Shown here: positions 7,934-15,968 of the stretch, in pieces
Numbering within the stretch: position 1 is the first letter of the stretch
Layout: the number at the start of each line of letters is the position of its first letter
NCBI GenBank assembly: GCA_002362135.1
Contig: DETO01000145.1
Coordinates: forward strand, 2,432 to 27,168
DNA length: 24,737 nucleotides
Direction: 5' to 3'
From: Ruminococcus sp. UBA3286
GTDB lineage: Bacteria > Bacillota > Clostridia > Oscillospirales > Ruminococcaceae
Program-made: the position numbers and the translations under genes
The notes under the pieces: model-generated
What the model saw: only the letters and a program-made list of their open reading frames with translations
What the model was told of the DNA's origin: nothing
The model's database searches: none

Positions 7934-8944
7934 TTAAATTTCATCAAGCGACAGCGTAGCCGCTGCGTTTAAACTTTCATCAGCGCGTATTCCCGCAATA
8001 AAATTATAGCTTCCCTGACAGGCGATCATTGCGCCGTTATCACCGCAAAGCTGCTTTTCAGGCATATAAAAATCAAATCCCTTTTCGGCACACGCAGCAG
8101 ATAATGCGGAGCGGATTCCCGAATTTGCAGAAACTCCGCCTGCAAGAGCGATTTTTTTATAGCCGAAACGCTCTGCTGCAAGCATGGTCTTATCGGTTAT
8201 TATTTCCGCTATCGTAGCTTGAATGCAGGCTGAAAGATCATTTTTATTTATTGATTCGCCCTTTTGTTCCGCGTGGTGAAGCATATTTATCACAGAAGTT
8301 TTAAGCCCCGAAAAGCTGAAATCGAATTCGCTGCCTGCAACTATTGGGCGCGGGAGTTTAAATGCCGTAGGATCGCCTGATTCGGCAGCTTTATCGATAT
8401 GAACGCCGCCCGGATAGGGAAATCCCATTGCACGGGCGCATTTGTCGAAGCATTCGCCTGCCGCGTCGTCTCTGGTTCTGCCTATAACGTGAAATTTCGT
8501 GTAGCTGAGTACCTCGATAAGATGACTGTGCGCTCCGCTTGCTACGATGCAAAGATAAGGCGGTTCAAGATCGGGGTGGCAGATGTAATTGGCGGCGATA
8601 TGACCTGCAATGTGATGTACGGGAATCAGCGGTTTATCGGCGGCAAACGCAAGCGCCTTAGCGAAATTCACGCCCACAAGCAGAGCGCCGATAAGTCCGG
8701 GCGCATAAGTCACGGCGATTCCGTCGAGGTCGGCGAGAGACAGACCGGCGTCCTCAAGAGCCTTTCTGGTAACGCCGAGAATGTTTTCACAGTGACGTCG
8801 CGAGGCGATTTCGGGAACGACTCCGCCGTATTTTTTATGTTCTTCTATCTGAGTTGAAATGACTGACGATCTTATTATGCGGCAGTCTTCGCAAACGCTC
8901 GCCGCGGTCTCGTCGCAGGAGCTTTCTATACCTAAAATCAGCAT
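7934..8944 (-). CDS. tsaD: tRNA threonylcarbamoyladenosine synthase subunit TsaD
   Basis: TsaD transfers the threonylcarbamoyl group from threonylcarbamoyl-AMP to A37 of ANN-decoding tRNAs, working with TsaB and TsaE. The 336-residue protein is full length: ILGIESSCDETAAS at the start (ASKHA nucleotide fold), the metal ligands His111 and His115 in HHIAGHIAAN, FSFSGLKT, ALAGGVSANSGIR, and CGDNGAMIA near the end with the third metal ligand Asp. The start at 8944 follows an AAGAGGT-like site. It lies 24 bases downstream of tadA, so two tRNA-modification genes share an operon. Confidence 0.97.
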   Translation of the reverse strand: MLILGIESSCDETAASVCEDCRIIRSSVISTQIEEHKKYGGVVPEIASRRHCENILGVTRKALEDAGLSLADLDGIAVTYAPGLIGALLVGVNFAKALAFAADKPLIPVHHIAGHIAANYICHPDLEPPYLCIVASGAHSHLIEVLSYTKFHVIGRTRDDAAGECFDKCARAMGFPYPGGVHIDKAAESGDPTAFKLPRPIVAGSEFDFSFSGLKTSVINMLHHAEQKGESINKNDLSACIQATIAEIITDKTMLAAERFGYKKIALAGGVSANSGIRSALSAACAEKGFDFYMPEKQLCGDNGAMIACQGSYNFIAGIRADESLNAAATLSLDEI

Positions 8945-8968
8945 AAACTTTTTATTACCTCTTGTAAA

Positions 8969-9427
8969 TTATTTTCGCCGTTTCTTTCGTAATTCACGGA
9001 AGAAATCCGACAGTATGCCGCTGCATTGGCATTGGCAGATTCCGCTGTATACCGCGGGTTTATGGTTGTACGGCAGGCTGAACATCCGCTGTACGGATTC
9101 AACAGCGCCGCTTTTTTTATCGAATGCGCCGAAATACACGTCGTCGATACGCGAGCTGATTATCGCTCCGCAGCACATGGGGCAGGGTTCGAGAGTAACG
9201 TATATTGCGCAGTCTGGAAGCCTCCAGCCGCCAAGCTTTTTGCAGGCTTCGTCAATGGCGAGAATTTCGGCATGAGCGAGAGCGTTTCGGGAATTTTCCC
9301 GTTTATTCCGCCCCTCGCCGATAATTTCACCCGTGGATTTTTTCACGACCACCGCGCCGACGGGAACTTCGCCCTCTTCATATGCTATGCGCGCCAATTC
9401 CAGCGCTCTTTCCATGTATTCGCTCAT
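8969..9427 (-). CDS. tadA: tRNA-specific adenosine deaminase
   Basis: TadA converts A34 to inosine at the tRNA wobble position. In the 152-residue product the zinc and catalytic motifs are His52-Ala-Glu54 and PCPMC (Cys82 and Cys85), in the order expected for the cytidine/deoxycytidylate deaminase fold. A longer reading starting at 9463 is rejected: the ATG at 9427 has AAGGCGG upstream and the protein then begins MSEYMERALELA as in the family. Its ATG overlaps the stop of the upstream gene in TGATG, so translation of the two is coupled. The C-terminal tail is basic (RELRKKRRK) and may contact tRNA. Confidence 0.96.
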   Translation of the reverse strand: MSEYMERALELARIAYEEGEVPVGAVVVKKSTGEIIGEGRNKRENSRNALAHAEILAIDEACKKLGGWRLPDCAIYVTLEPCPMCCGAIISSRIDDVYFGAFDKKSGAVESVQRMFSLPYNHKPAVYSGICQCQCSGILSDFFRELRKKRRK

Positions 9428-10578
9428 CACAGCACCGCCTTTATTATTGCCGACAGCAGGCACAGCGATATAACCGCTGAAAACGGGAATGTCTTTGCGG
9501 CGTGAAGAATGCGCATTCCCTGCGATAATTCGGAATCGTATTTGGCGATTTTCAGTTTTTTGTTTTTTGAAGCCGTTTTGCGGTAGACCGCAAGCATCAC
9601 CACGCCTGCCAGCAATGCAAGAATCATGAAAATATTGCGTGACAGCGGCATTTTTGACGTGTGATCGTTCTCGATTATTATTAATGTGAGATCGTACATT
9701 TTATATACGACGTTGACAGCTATTGCCGTGAAAATAGTTCCGCTGCCGAGCATTCCGAATGAGGCGACTAAGGAGATGAGTATCACCGCAGGCATCGAGT
9801 GCAGATCCTGGGTGAGCAGTCCTGCGATAAGCGACGTCATGACAACTGCGAAGAGATCGCCGAATTGCCGCAGCACGTTGAACATTGCTCCGCGGAAAAA
9901 AAGCTCCGAAATTATAGGGAGAATTATTACATGAAATATAGTATAGACGACAAATTCCTTTTGGGTCCATACGGAAACGTCGGCGTCCAGACCGCTAAAG
10001 ATCTCATAGAATTCCTTAGTTTCGCTTGAATATGCGGTCGGTATGCTTACAGCCGTACAGGCTATGAAGGTCATGGCGATAGCGCCTATAAGGGCTTTCG
10101 GGTCGCTCATTTTCTGCATTATTTCGGCGCGTCTCGGCAATTTGAATACAAAATGCAGAAAGACAAGCGGCACGGTCATTTTTATCAGCGCACTGATTAT
10201 AAGAGCCGCAGCCATTTCGATATTGCCGCCGTATATCATTGAGCTGAAAAAACTTGTATGTATATTAACTCCACATATGTCTAGCAGAAAAACTATTATG
10301 CGGCATATAACATCGTCGAACGCTATCCATATCAGCATTGCAAGCCCGATCTGGTAAAAAATGCGGCTCAGCACGTTTTTTTCGGCTTCAACAGCCGATT
10401 TTTCAATAAAACCGCGTCCGTCGATGTATACGCTCTCATTCTGATTTTTTTCGAAGCTGTACGCGTAGATATTATCCTTTTTTTTGCGCCATTTTCGGAA
10501 ATTTTCGTTATAGGCGCCGCCCTGCGTGGAATAGTCGAACTCGTCTATAACGTTTATCATATTTTTTTTATCTGACAA
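9427..10578 (-). CDS. CPBP/Abi-like membrane protein with degenerate active-site motifs
   Basis: The 383-residue integral membrane protein has about eight hydrophobic segments after a 70-residue cytosolic N-terminus. It resembles the CPBP family of intramembrane glutamic proteases: the SELFFRGAMF segment aligns with EExxxR motif 1 (Ser224, Glu225, Arg229), and His260 in TQDLHSM matches motif 2. The first Glu of motif 1 is Ser, the Phe of FxxxH is Thr, and the third motif (usually HxxxN) reads Asn289-V-V-Y-Lys. Catalysis is therefore doubtful. The start is taken as TTG 10578 because AAAGGAGG lies seven bases upstream; an in-frame ATG at 10560 is too far from that site. It is first in a run with tadA and tsaD. 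Known roles of the family include bacteriocin immunity and protein processing, and none is demonstrated here. Confidence 0.82.
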   Translation of the reverse strand: MSDKKNMINVIDEFDYSTQGGAYNENFRKWRKKKDNIYAYSFEKNQNESVYIDGRGFIEKSAVEAEKNVLSRIFYQIGLAMLIWIAFDDVICRIIVFLLDICGVNIHTSFFSSMIYGGNIEMAAALIISALIKMTVPLVFLHFVFKLPRRAEIMQKMSDPKALIGAIAMTFIACTAVSIPTAYSSETKEFYEIFSGLDADVSVWTQKEFVVYTIFHVIILPIISELFFRGAMFNVLRQFGDLFAVVMTSLIAGLLTQDLHSMPAVILISLVASFGMLGSGTIFTAIAVNVVYKMYDLTLIIIENDHTSKMPLSRNIFMILALLAGVVMLAVYRKTASKNKKLKIAKYDSELSQGMRILHAAKTFPFSAVISLCLLSAIIKAVL

Positions 10579-10679
10579 TCCGACGCCTCCTTTTGTCGAA
10601 ATTTATCAAAGCTTATTAATATTATGAAATTTTTCTATCACTATTTTATCATATTAGATTTATATTAATGTTATAAAAT

Positions 10680-10691
10680 TTGTATATACAA
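10680..10691. promoter_or_regulatory. 12-bp palindrome in an AT-rich intergenic region
   Basis: TTGTATATACAA is a perfect palindrome inside the very AT-rich gap 10579-10707, between the amidohydrolase gene and the CPBP operon. It could be an operator for the CPBP-tadA-tsaD transcript. No good promoter pair was found in the gap, and palindromes of this kind are frequent in AT-rich DNA. Confidence 0.25.
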
Positions 10692-10707
10692 GTTAATTTT
10701 ATATTAA

Positions 10708-11529
10708 TTAATTTGCAACTTTAATTAAAGCCTCCGCATTCTTGAAGCAGATCATTTCAAGTTCGTCTTCGCTGAGCGGAAGTCTGTTTAGCATTGCAAC
10801 TTCATTCGCCGGATCGTCCCACGGGGCGTCGCTTGCGAAAAGAATTCTGTCCGCGCCGTGAGCTTTTATGATACGTAAAAGTTGATCGTCACCTATATAA
10901 TTCGCCACAACGCCCGTATCAAGGTAGAGATTTCGGAATTTTCCCGCGATATAGCGTTCAACGTCGTCGAAAAGCATCATTCCGCCCAGATGAGCGGCAA
11001 CGATAGTCATATTCGGGAAAAGTTCGGCAATATTGGCGAAACTCTGCGGAGTTGCGCGTACATCGCCCTCCCCGAAAGGATCCCAGCCGCCATGGAATAC
11101 CGCGATAAGTCCAAGTTCTGAAATCCTCTGATAAATGGGCATCATGCGCTCTTCGTCGGGACGGAATTTCTGGTATTCCGAGTGGAATTTCACTCCGATA
11201 AGCCCGTAGGATTTAATGCGCTCCAGTTCATCGAGAGCGTCCTCGGCGTTTGGGTGAACAGAGCCGCAGCAGTAAATTCCGCCTCCCATAATATCTGCCG
11301 CCCATTTGTTTATGGAATCCTGCTGCGAAGGTTTGGTTGCTATTGGCAGTATCATGCATTCTGAAATTCCGCGGCGTTCCATGAGCGATTTCAGTCCGTG
11401 GAGAGTGCCGTCGGTACATGGCCAAATATCGGGAGTCTGCGGACTTTTTGCCGACGCGGAAAGCGATTCCATAGCGCGCGGCGCGAGAAAATCCGCAAAA
11501 GCGTGAGTGTGAAAGTCAAAATATTTCAT
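10708..11529 (-). CDS. Amidohydrolase-family metal-dependent hydrolase
   Basis: The 273-residue TIM-barrel hydrolase is of the amidohydrolase-2 type. Metal-binding positions are visible: His7-x-His9 in FDFHTHAF, VKFHSEYQ, AVFHGGWDP, VAAHLGGMM and the late Asp in LFASDAPWDDP. The ATG at 11529 is preferred over a start at 11715, which would extend through the end of the upstream arsR gene. GGAG precedes it, and it lies two bases after the arsR stop, so the two are coupled. The substrate is unknown; relatives include decarboxylases and hydrolases of cyclic or aromatic acids. Placement behind a metal-sensing repressor suggests the enzyme is made under metal stress or limitation, which is an inference. 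Confidence 0.88.
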   Translation of the reverse strand: MKYFDFHTHAFADFLAPRAMESLSASAKSPQTPDIWPCTDGTLHGLKSLMERRGISECMILPIATKPSQQDSINKWAADIMGGGIYCCGSVHPNAEDALDELERIKSYGLIGVKFHSEYQKFRPDEERMMPIYQRISELGLIAVFHGGWDPFGEGDVRATPQSFANIAELFPNMTIVAAHLGGMMLFDDVERYIAGKFRNLYLDTGVVANYIGDDQLLRIIKAHGADRILFASDAPWDDPANEVAMLNRLPLSEDELEMICFKNAEALIKVAN

Positions 11530-11531
11530 AA

Positions 11532-11882
11532 TTACTCCATAATATGTTCCATTGCGCAGTAAAAAATTTTCTGCACATGATCGTCGCAAAGCGAGTAAAA
11601 TATAGTTTTTCCGCTTCGGCGCGCCTTTACGAGCCTTGCCTGCTTGAGAACGCGGAGCTGATGTGAAATAGCCGACTGAGTCATATTGAGCAGTTTCGCT
11701 ATATCGCAGACGCACATTTCACTTTGACCAAGCACGAAAATAATGCGAATTCTCGTAGGGTCGCCGAAAACTTTAAGCAGGTCGGCGGCGTCGTAAAACA
11801 GGGATTCGTCAGGCATTGCTTTTGTGACCTTGTCGATTATATCCTGATGTACGCCGCAGTCGCAGTTTAAAATTTCTTCCAT
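11532..11882 (-). CDS. ArsR/SmtB-family metal-sensing repressor
   Basis: The 116-residue winged-helix repressor releases DNA when it binds metal. The recognition region is MTQSAISHQLRVLKQARLV and the wing is RRSGKTIFYSL. Two known sensor sites of the family can be read: an alpha-3N-type set, Cys7 and Cys9 near the N-terminus with Cys57 and Cys59 in the EMCVCDI box; and an alpha-5 set, Asp100, His102, His113 and Glu116, which aligns exactly with the zinc ligands of SmtB. Cd/Pb/Zn-type sensing is likely, but the metal is not proven. It starts at ATG 11882 behind AGGAGGT. No metal pump is next to it; the cotranscribed downstream gene is an amidohydrolase. No clear SmtB-type operator palindrome is seen upstream. 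Confidence 0.93.
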   Translation of the reverse strand: MEEILNCDCGVHQDIIDKVTKAMPDESLFYDAADLLKVFGDPTRIRIIFVLGQSEMCVCDIAKLLNMTQSAISHQLRVLKQARLVKARRSGKTIFYSLCDDHVQKIFYCAMEHIME

Positions 11883-11912
11883 AAGAACCTCCTAAATATG
11901 CTGAATGCGCAA

Positions 11913-12329
11913 TTATAAGAACACAATTTTAATTATACAAGCCGTTGCAAAACCGCTGAAAGCCAGTCCGAGAATGCAGGTGAGTATTGCCCATATATCG
12001 TAAACGCGACGAAGCAGTTTGCTGTACATAACAAAGCAGCGTTTGTAAGGGATGTACAGGCGGCTTTTCATGGCGGATTCCATAGGGAAAATGCAGGGAA
12101 CTTCCTTGCCGTTAAAAGAATAGCAGGCAACGCTGAACCGAGAACCCGACGGCTTATATTCGCGAACGAAAACGGCTTTTCCGGGTTTTGAAAAAAGCAG
12201 ATTCAGGCAGAAAAACAGGAATAAAAGCGCCATAAGGAAAATGAAAACGGCGATGAGTGCAAGCGCGCCTGTAATAAGCATCATATTGCTGACACCAAGT
12301 ATTTTGCAGATTACAATTATCACTATCAA
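11913..12329 (-). CDS. Small hypothetical membrane protein
   Basis: This unrecognised protein of about 138 residues has one long hydrophobic stretch at each end (about 15-47 and 112-138) and a basic, Cys- and aromatic-containing middle (KPSGSRFSVACYSF), so it is probably an integral membrane protein with a central exposed loop. The start is uncertain. TTG at 12329 is given here, but it lacks a good ribosome site. GGGAGG lies eight bases before an in-frame CTG at 12345-12347, which would add six residues and begin MEFIIALIVI. A strong promoter stands upstream (12388-12416). The gap to arsR is 30 bases, so the two are probably one transcript. Confidence 0.7.
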   Translation of the reverse strand: MIVIIVICKILGVSNMMLITGALALIAVFIFLMALLFLFFCLNLLFSKPGKAVFVREYKPSGSRFSVACYSFNGKEVPCIFPMESAMKSRLYIPYKRCFVMYSKLLRRVYDIWAILTCILGLAFSGFATACIIKIVFL

Positions 12330-12387
12330 TGCAATAATGAATTCCAGATCGACCGCCTCCCAAATGATTTCTGAACATTCTTATTAT

Positions 12388-12416
12388 ATTATAACATATT
12401 AATAAAATAATTGCAA
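12388..12416 (-). promoter_or_regulatory. Sigma-A promoter for the membrane protein-arsR-amidohydrolase unit
   Basis: On the - strand, TTGCAA (12416-12411), a 17-base spacer and TATAAT (12393-12388) lie about 40 bases before the gene. The -10 is a perfect match, and the -35 differs from consensus by one base. Confidence 0.8.
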
Positions 12417-12449
12417 GATTTTTATTTGAATTTGCCTATACAAGATAAA

Positions 12450-12490
12450 GCGCACGGCATTTCGGCAGATTCTGCCTGAAAGACGTGCGC
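12450..12490 (-). terminator. Hairpin after rimI, probable weak terminator
   Basis: A 7-bp outer stem GCGCACG / CGTGCGC (12450-12456 and 12484-12490) encloses a second imperfect stem TTTCGGCAG / CTGCCTGAAA. On the - strand it is followed by TTTATCTTG, a poor but present T-rich tail, placed 25 bases after the rimI stop. Confidence 0.5.
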
Positions 12491-12514
12491 GTCAGTTATT
12501 GATACAAATTCTTA

Positions 12515-12994
12515 TTATAATTCTTTTTTCATTAAAATAGCATTTTCAACGGGATCACAGTAAAAATTTTTACGCATTCCCACGGAAGCAAATCCATGCT
12601 TTTCATACAGCGAAACGGCAGGGGAATTTGATTCGCGGACTTCTAAAAATATACTGATCGTAGATTGTGGAAGGCATTCCGTAAAGGCTTTCATAAGGCG
12701 GTCGCCGATTCCGCGGCGGCGGTAATTATCATCGACAGCCACGCTTGTTATCTCGGCTTCGTCTGCCGCGAAAAATCCGCAGATAAGCCCGATAATACGC
12801 GAATCCTCATGAGCGCATATCACTATGCCGTTATCCTTTTGCGCTTCCGATCTGAACGATTCAGCCGACCAGCCCTCTGCTCCGACGCACTTTTTATCAA
12901 GATCGGAGAGGGCTTCGAAAACTTTCATATCAGTTTTTTCGTCTAACTTCTGTATCGTGATTTTGTTGTCGAAATTCTCCGCAATATTATCCAT
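12515..12994 (-). CDS. rimI: Ribosomal protein S18 alanine N-acetyltransferase (RimI-type GNAT)
   Basis: The 159-residue GNAT-fold acetyltransferase has the acetyl-CoA loop RRRGIGDRLM, preceded by EITSVAVDDNY, and the RimI hallmarks LEVRESNSPAVSLYEKHGF and FYCDPVENAILM at the C-terminus. In the model case RimI acetylates the N-terminal Ala of S18; in Firmicutes the target range is less clear. It starts three bases after the polA stop, with the AAGGGG ribosome site lying in the polA end, so it is translationally linked to polA. A shorter start at Met23 is possible but lacks that site. RimI genes often neighbour tsaB/tsaD, and tsaD is about 4 kb away here. Confidence 0.93.
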   Translation of the reverse strand: MDNIAENFDNKITIQKLDEKTDMKVFEALSDLDKKCVGAEGWSAESFRSEAQKDNGIVICAHEDSRIIGLICGFFAADEAEITSVAVDDNYRRRGIGDRLMKAFTECLPQSTISIFLEVRESNSPAVSLYEKHGFASVGMRKNFYCDPVENAILMKKEL

Positions 12995-12997
12995 ATT

Positions 12998-15532
12998 TTA
13001 CCCCTTGGCATCATACCAGCTGTCGCCCGTGTGGACGTCTACCGACAGCGGAACTTTCATTTCAAATACGTTCGCCATTTCCTCGCGAAGCAGTTCCGCA
13101 CATCTTTCGGCGCATGAAATATCGGATTCGATTATAAGTTCGTCGTGAACCTGCAATATAAGTTCCGCGTTCAGTTTTTCAGCCTTTAAACGGCGATATA
13201 CGTTGATCATAGCCATTTTTATAAGATCTGCGGCAGTACCCTGAACGGGAGTGTTCATGGCTATTCTTTTGCCTGCCGCCTGCATCATTTTATTTGATGA
13301 AGCAAGCTCCGGAACTTTTCTTCGACGTCCGAAAAGGGTTGAAACTTCGCCTGTTTCTATAGCTTTGTTTACGGTGGATTCCATAAATTCGCTTACCTTC
13401 GGATATTTAGCAAGATAGTCCGAAATATACTTCTTTGCCTGCGCTACGGAAATTCCGATATCCTTGGAAAGCGAGAATGCTCCGATACCGTAAATAATGC
13501 CGAAATTAACGGCTTTTGCCGCGCTTCTCATTTCGGGAGTCACCATGATAGAGGGCATATCGAAAACCTGCGCCGCCGTGGAAGTGTGGATATCCTCGCC
13601 CGAATTGAACGCCTCCAGCATATTTTTATCGCCGCAAAGATGCGCCATAACACGGAGTTCAATCTGACTGTAATCCGCGTCGATCAGCGTTTTTCCCTCT
13701 TTTGCAACGAAAAATTTACGCATCTGCGCGCCCAGTTCCGTGCGCACGGGAATGTTTTGCAGATTCGGCTCGGTAGATGAAATTCTGCCCGTGCGAGTCT
13801 CGGTTTGCTTGAAACAGGTATGGATTCTGCCGTCGTCGGCTATTTTGTCGAGAAGTCCCGTAACATAGGTGGAATTCAGTTTAGTATACTGTCTGTATTT
13901 TAAAACGTTGTCAACAATGGGCGAGTAATTCCGCAGCTCCTCAAGAACCTCCGCATTGGTGGAATAGCCGCTTTTGGTTTTCTTTTTGGCAGGCAGTCCC
14001 ATTTCCTCAAAAAGCACCACGCCAAGCTGTTTCGGGGAGGAAATATTAAATTCATGACCTGCGTCGTCAAATATCATCTGCTGCGTTTCTTCAATCATTT
14101 CGGTCAGATAATCACCGAATTTACGTACTCCGTCGGCTGAAATTCCCACGCCCGTATGCTCCATTGAAGCCAGAACTTCCGTAAGCGGCATTTCGATATT
14201 TTCCAAAAGCGGAGTCATGCCCTCGTTTTCTATCTCGCCGCGAAGCTTTTTCACAAGAGATTCCATAGATACCAGATCAGCAAAATCCCCGTTTTCCGTG
14301 CGGTAGCGAACTCCGTATTCCGCACACATTTTTTCAACAGAATACTCGGAAGAAGCGGGATTAAGCAGATATCCGCAGATAGCGGCGTCGTTTTTCAGGG
14401 CGTTCAGGGGAATTTCCCAAGCCATTGCGCGGCGGTATACGGGTTTTGCGTCGATAGTCGTTTTTTCGCAGTCTGAAGACATAAATTCTCTGATAAGTTC
14501 TTCCGACGACGTAGTATAAACGCAGCCGTTTTCGTAAATTTCAAGCTTACCATCATTTAAAATAAAGCAGACGTTTTTCAGCTGAGGAATAATATCAGCC
14601 GTCAATTCGTGCGCTTCAATGTCTATGGGAGGGTATTCCTCCGCGGAATTTTCGGAAGCCGATAATGCCGCAGAAGCCGAAATATTGAGCTTATCGAGCA
14701 GCTTGAACATTTCCAGTTCAGTCAGAAGCCTGCTTACGCCCTCGTTGTCGGGAACTCCGATTTTATAATATTCAAGATCGGTATTTATGGGTGCGTCGCG
14801 GACGATCGTCGCGAGCCATTTGCTTTCTTTTGCGGATTCTTCGCCCTTTTCCAGCTTAGCCTTAACGCCTTTAGTCAGGGAGGAGTCGGCATATGAAGCG
14901 TAAAGCTGTTCAAGCGTTCCGAATTCCTTGATAAGCGCAGAAGCTGTTTTTTCGCCGATTCCTGCAACTCCGGGGATATTGTCCGAACTGTCACCCATAA
15001 GGGCTTTTAAATCTATAAGTCGGATAGGCTCGAAGCCGTAATCCTCGGTAAATCGGGAGGTATCGTAATGGATAGTTTCACGGTTGGTGGCAAGGAGAAC
15101 GGTCACTTTATCGTCGATAAGCTGTAAGCTGTCCCTGTCGCCTGTAAGTACAAAGCATTCGTTTCCGCTGTCGGAGCAGATTTTTGACAGCGTTCCGAGA
15201 ATGTCGTCCGCTTCAAATCCCTCGCATTCCACAACCCGTATTCCCATAAGCGTGAGCAGTTCTTTTATCAAGGGAAGCTGCTGCGCAAGTTCTTCGGGCA
15301 TTCCCTTGCGGTTAGCCTTGTAATATTCGGCGGCTTTATGGCGGAAGGTAGGCGATCTCAGGTCGAACGCCACCGCTGCGCAGTCAGGATTGACGTCCGC
15401 AAGATTTTTGAGGTAAATGTTCATGAATCCGAATATGGCGTTTGTGAATACGCCTTTTTTGTTGGAAAGCAGCTTGATGCCGTAAAATGCGCGGTTGAGA
15501 ATGCTGTTTCCGTCTATGGCAAGTAATTTCAT
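12998..15532 (-). CDS. polA: DNA polymerase I
   Basis: This 844-residue enzyme fills gaps in repair and removes RNA primers of Okazaki fragments. The N-terminal 5'-nuclease domain (LLAIDGNSILNRAFYGI, ECEGFEADDILGT, LTGDRDSLQL, LMGDSSDNIPGV) is intact. The middle domain (about 300-445) lacks the DxE and other acidic motifs of a 3'-5' exonuclease, keeping only the shell around DAAICGYLLNP; such loss of proofreading is common in Firmicutes. The polymerase domain has motif A with Asp620 (DYSQIELR), motif B with Lys673 (KAVNFGIIYG) and motif C His796-Asp-Glu (HDELIIE). The start at 15532 has AAGGAG eight bases upstream and a strong promoter. rimI follows in the same transcript. Confidence 0.98.
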   Translation of the reverse strand: MKLLAIDGNSILNRAFYGIKLLSNKKGVFTNAIFGFMNIYLKNLADVNPDCAAVAFDLRSPTFRHKAAEYYKANRKGMPEELAQQLPLIKELLTLMGIRVVECEGFEADDILGTLSKICSDSGNECFVLTGDRDSLQLIDDKVTVLLATNRETIHYDTSRFTEDYGFEPIRLIDLKALMGDSSDNIPGVAGIGEKTASALIKEFGTLEQLYASYADSSLTKGVKAKLEKGEESAKESKWLATIVRDAPINTDLEYYKIGVPDNEGVSRLLTELEMFKLLDKLNISASAALSASENSAEEYPPIDIEAHELTADIIPQLKNVCFILNDGKLEIYENGCVYTTSSEELIREFMSSDCEKTTIDAKPVYRRAMAWEIPLNALKNDAAICGYLLNPASSEYSVEKMCAEYGVRYRTENGDFADLVSMESLVKKLRGEIENEGMTPLLENIEMPLTEVLASMEHTGVGISADGVRKFGDYLTEMIEETQQMIFDDAGHEFNISSPKQLGVVLFEEMGLPAKKKTKSGYSTNAEVLEELRNYSPIVDNVLKYRQYTKLNSTYVTGLLDKIADDGRIHTCFKQTETRTGRISSTEPNLQNIPVRTELGAQMRKFFVAKEGKTLIDADYSQIELRVMAHLCGDKNMLEAFNSGEDIHTSTAAQVFDMPSIMVTPEMRSAAKAVNFGIIYGIGAFSLSKDIGISVAQAKKYISDYLAKYPKVSEFMESTVNKAIETGEVSTLFGRRRKVPELASSNKMMQAAGKRIAMNTPVQGTAADLIKMAMINVYRRLKAEKLNAELILQVHDELIIESDISCAERCAELLREEMANVFEMKVPLSVDVHTGDSWYDAKG

Positions 15533-15565
15533 GGAAAAACTCCTTATTAGTAGGTCTATACATTT

Positions 15566-15594
15566 ATTATATCATGCATTCGCGCAAATATCAA
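15566..15594 (-). promoter_or_regulatory. Sigma-A promoter of polA-rimI
   Basis: On the - strand, TTGATA (15594-15589), a 17-base spacer and TATAAT (15571-15566) lie 30-60 bases before polA. The MITE-like element begins 30 bases further upstream at 15624. Confidence 0.85.
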
Positions 15595-15623
15595 GTGTAT
15601 TTACATAAATCAATTTTTACTTG

Positions 15624-15968
15624 TGCGGCATTATGTAAGGGGACGCTGTCCCCTTACAATCCCCTGCTTAAGGGACATAGTCCCTTAAGAATCCTAATAT
15701 TAATTAAATTTTGTACCCGCAGGGGGTACAAAATTTAATTCAAAATAGATTTCAAGGACAATTTCCTAAACAGGAATTTAAGAGAATAGTTTCACTTATA
15801 CTCGACTCTGTTGCAAAATGTCCAAAGAATGCTGAACAGAAATTTTGTATGTCAAGGCGGAGGAGGAAAGCGTACTGTCGCACGGTGACGACGACAACGC
15901 AGACAGACAAAATTTATGTCAGCATTACTGGATATTTTGCAATGGAGGCGAGTATAAATAATGCCGCA
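15624..15968. mobile_element. MITE-like element with 11-bp terminal inverted repeats
   Basis: The 345-bp element fills most of the 557-base gap between polA and the GH94 gene. TGCGGCATTAT (15624-15634) is repeated inverted at 15958-15968. Inside are nested hairpins: 15635-15644/15648-15657 (10 bp), 15667-15676/15680-15689 (10 bp) and 15702-15718/15724-15740 (17 bp, loop GCAGG), followed by a long imperfect inverted repeat (about 15811-15848 with 15907-15942). The loop of that repeat carries a GC-richer core (15854-15900: AAGGCGGAGGAGG, then GTGACGACGACAACGC). No transposase is encoded, and no clear target-site duplication is seen. A partial relative lies at 1-280. It looks like a non-autonomous dispersed element. 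Confidence 0.75.

Noticed and set aside
10579..10707. Promoter for the CPBP operon
   Set aside because: Several AT-rich hexamer pairs reach only four of six matches in both boxes; none stands out, so none is annotated.
12998..15532. Loss of the polA 3'-5' exonuclease motifs as a novelty
   Set aside because: Degenerate proofreading domains are well known in DNA polymerase I of many Firmicutes and of Thermus.
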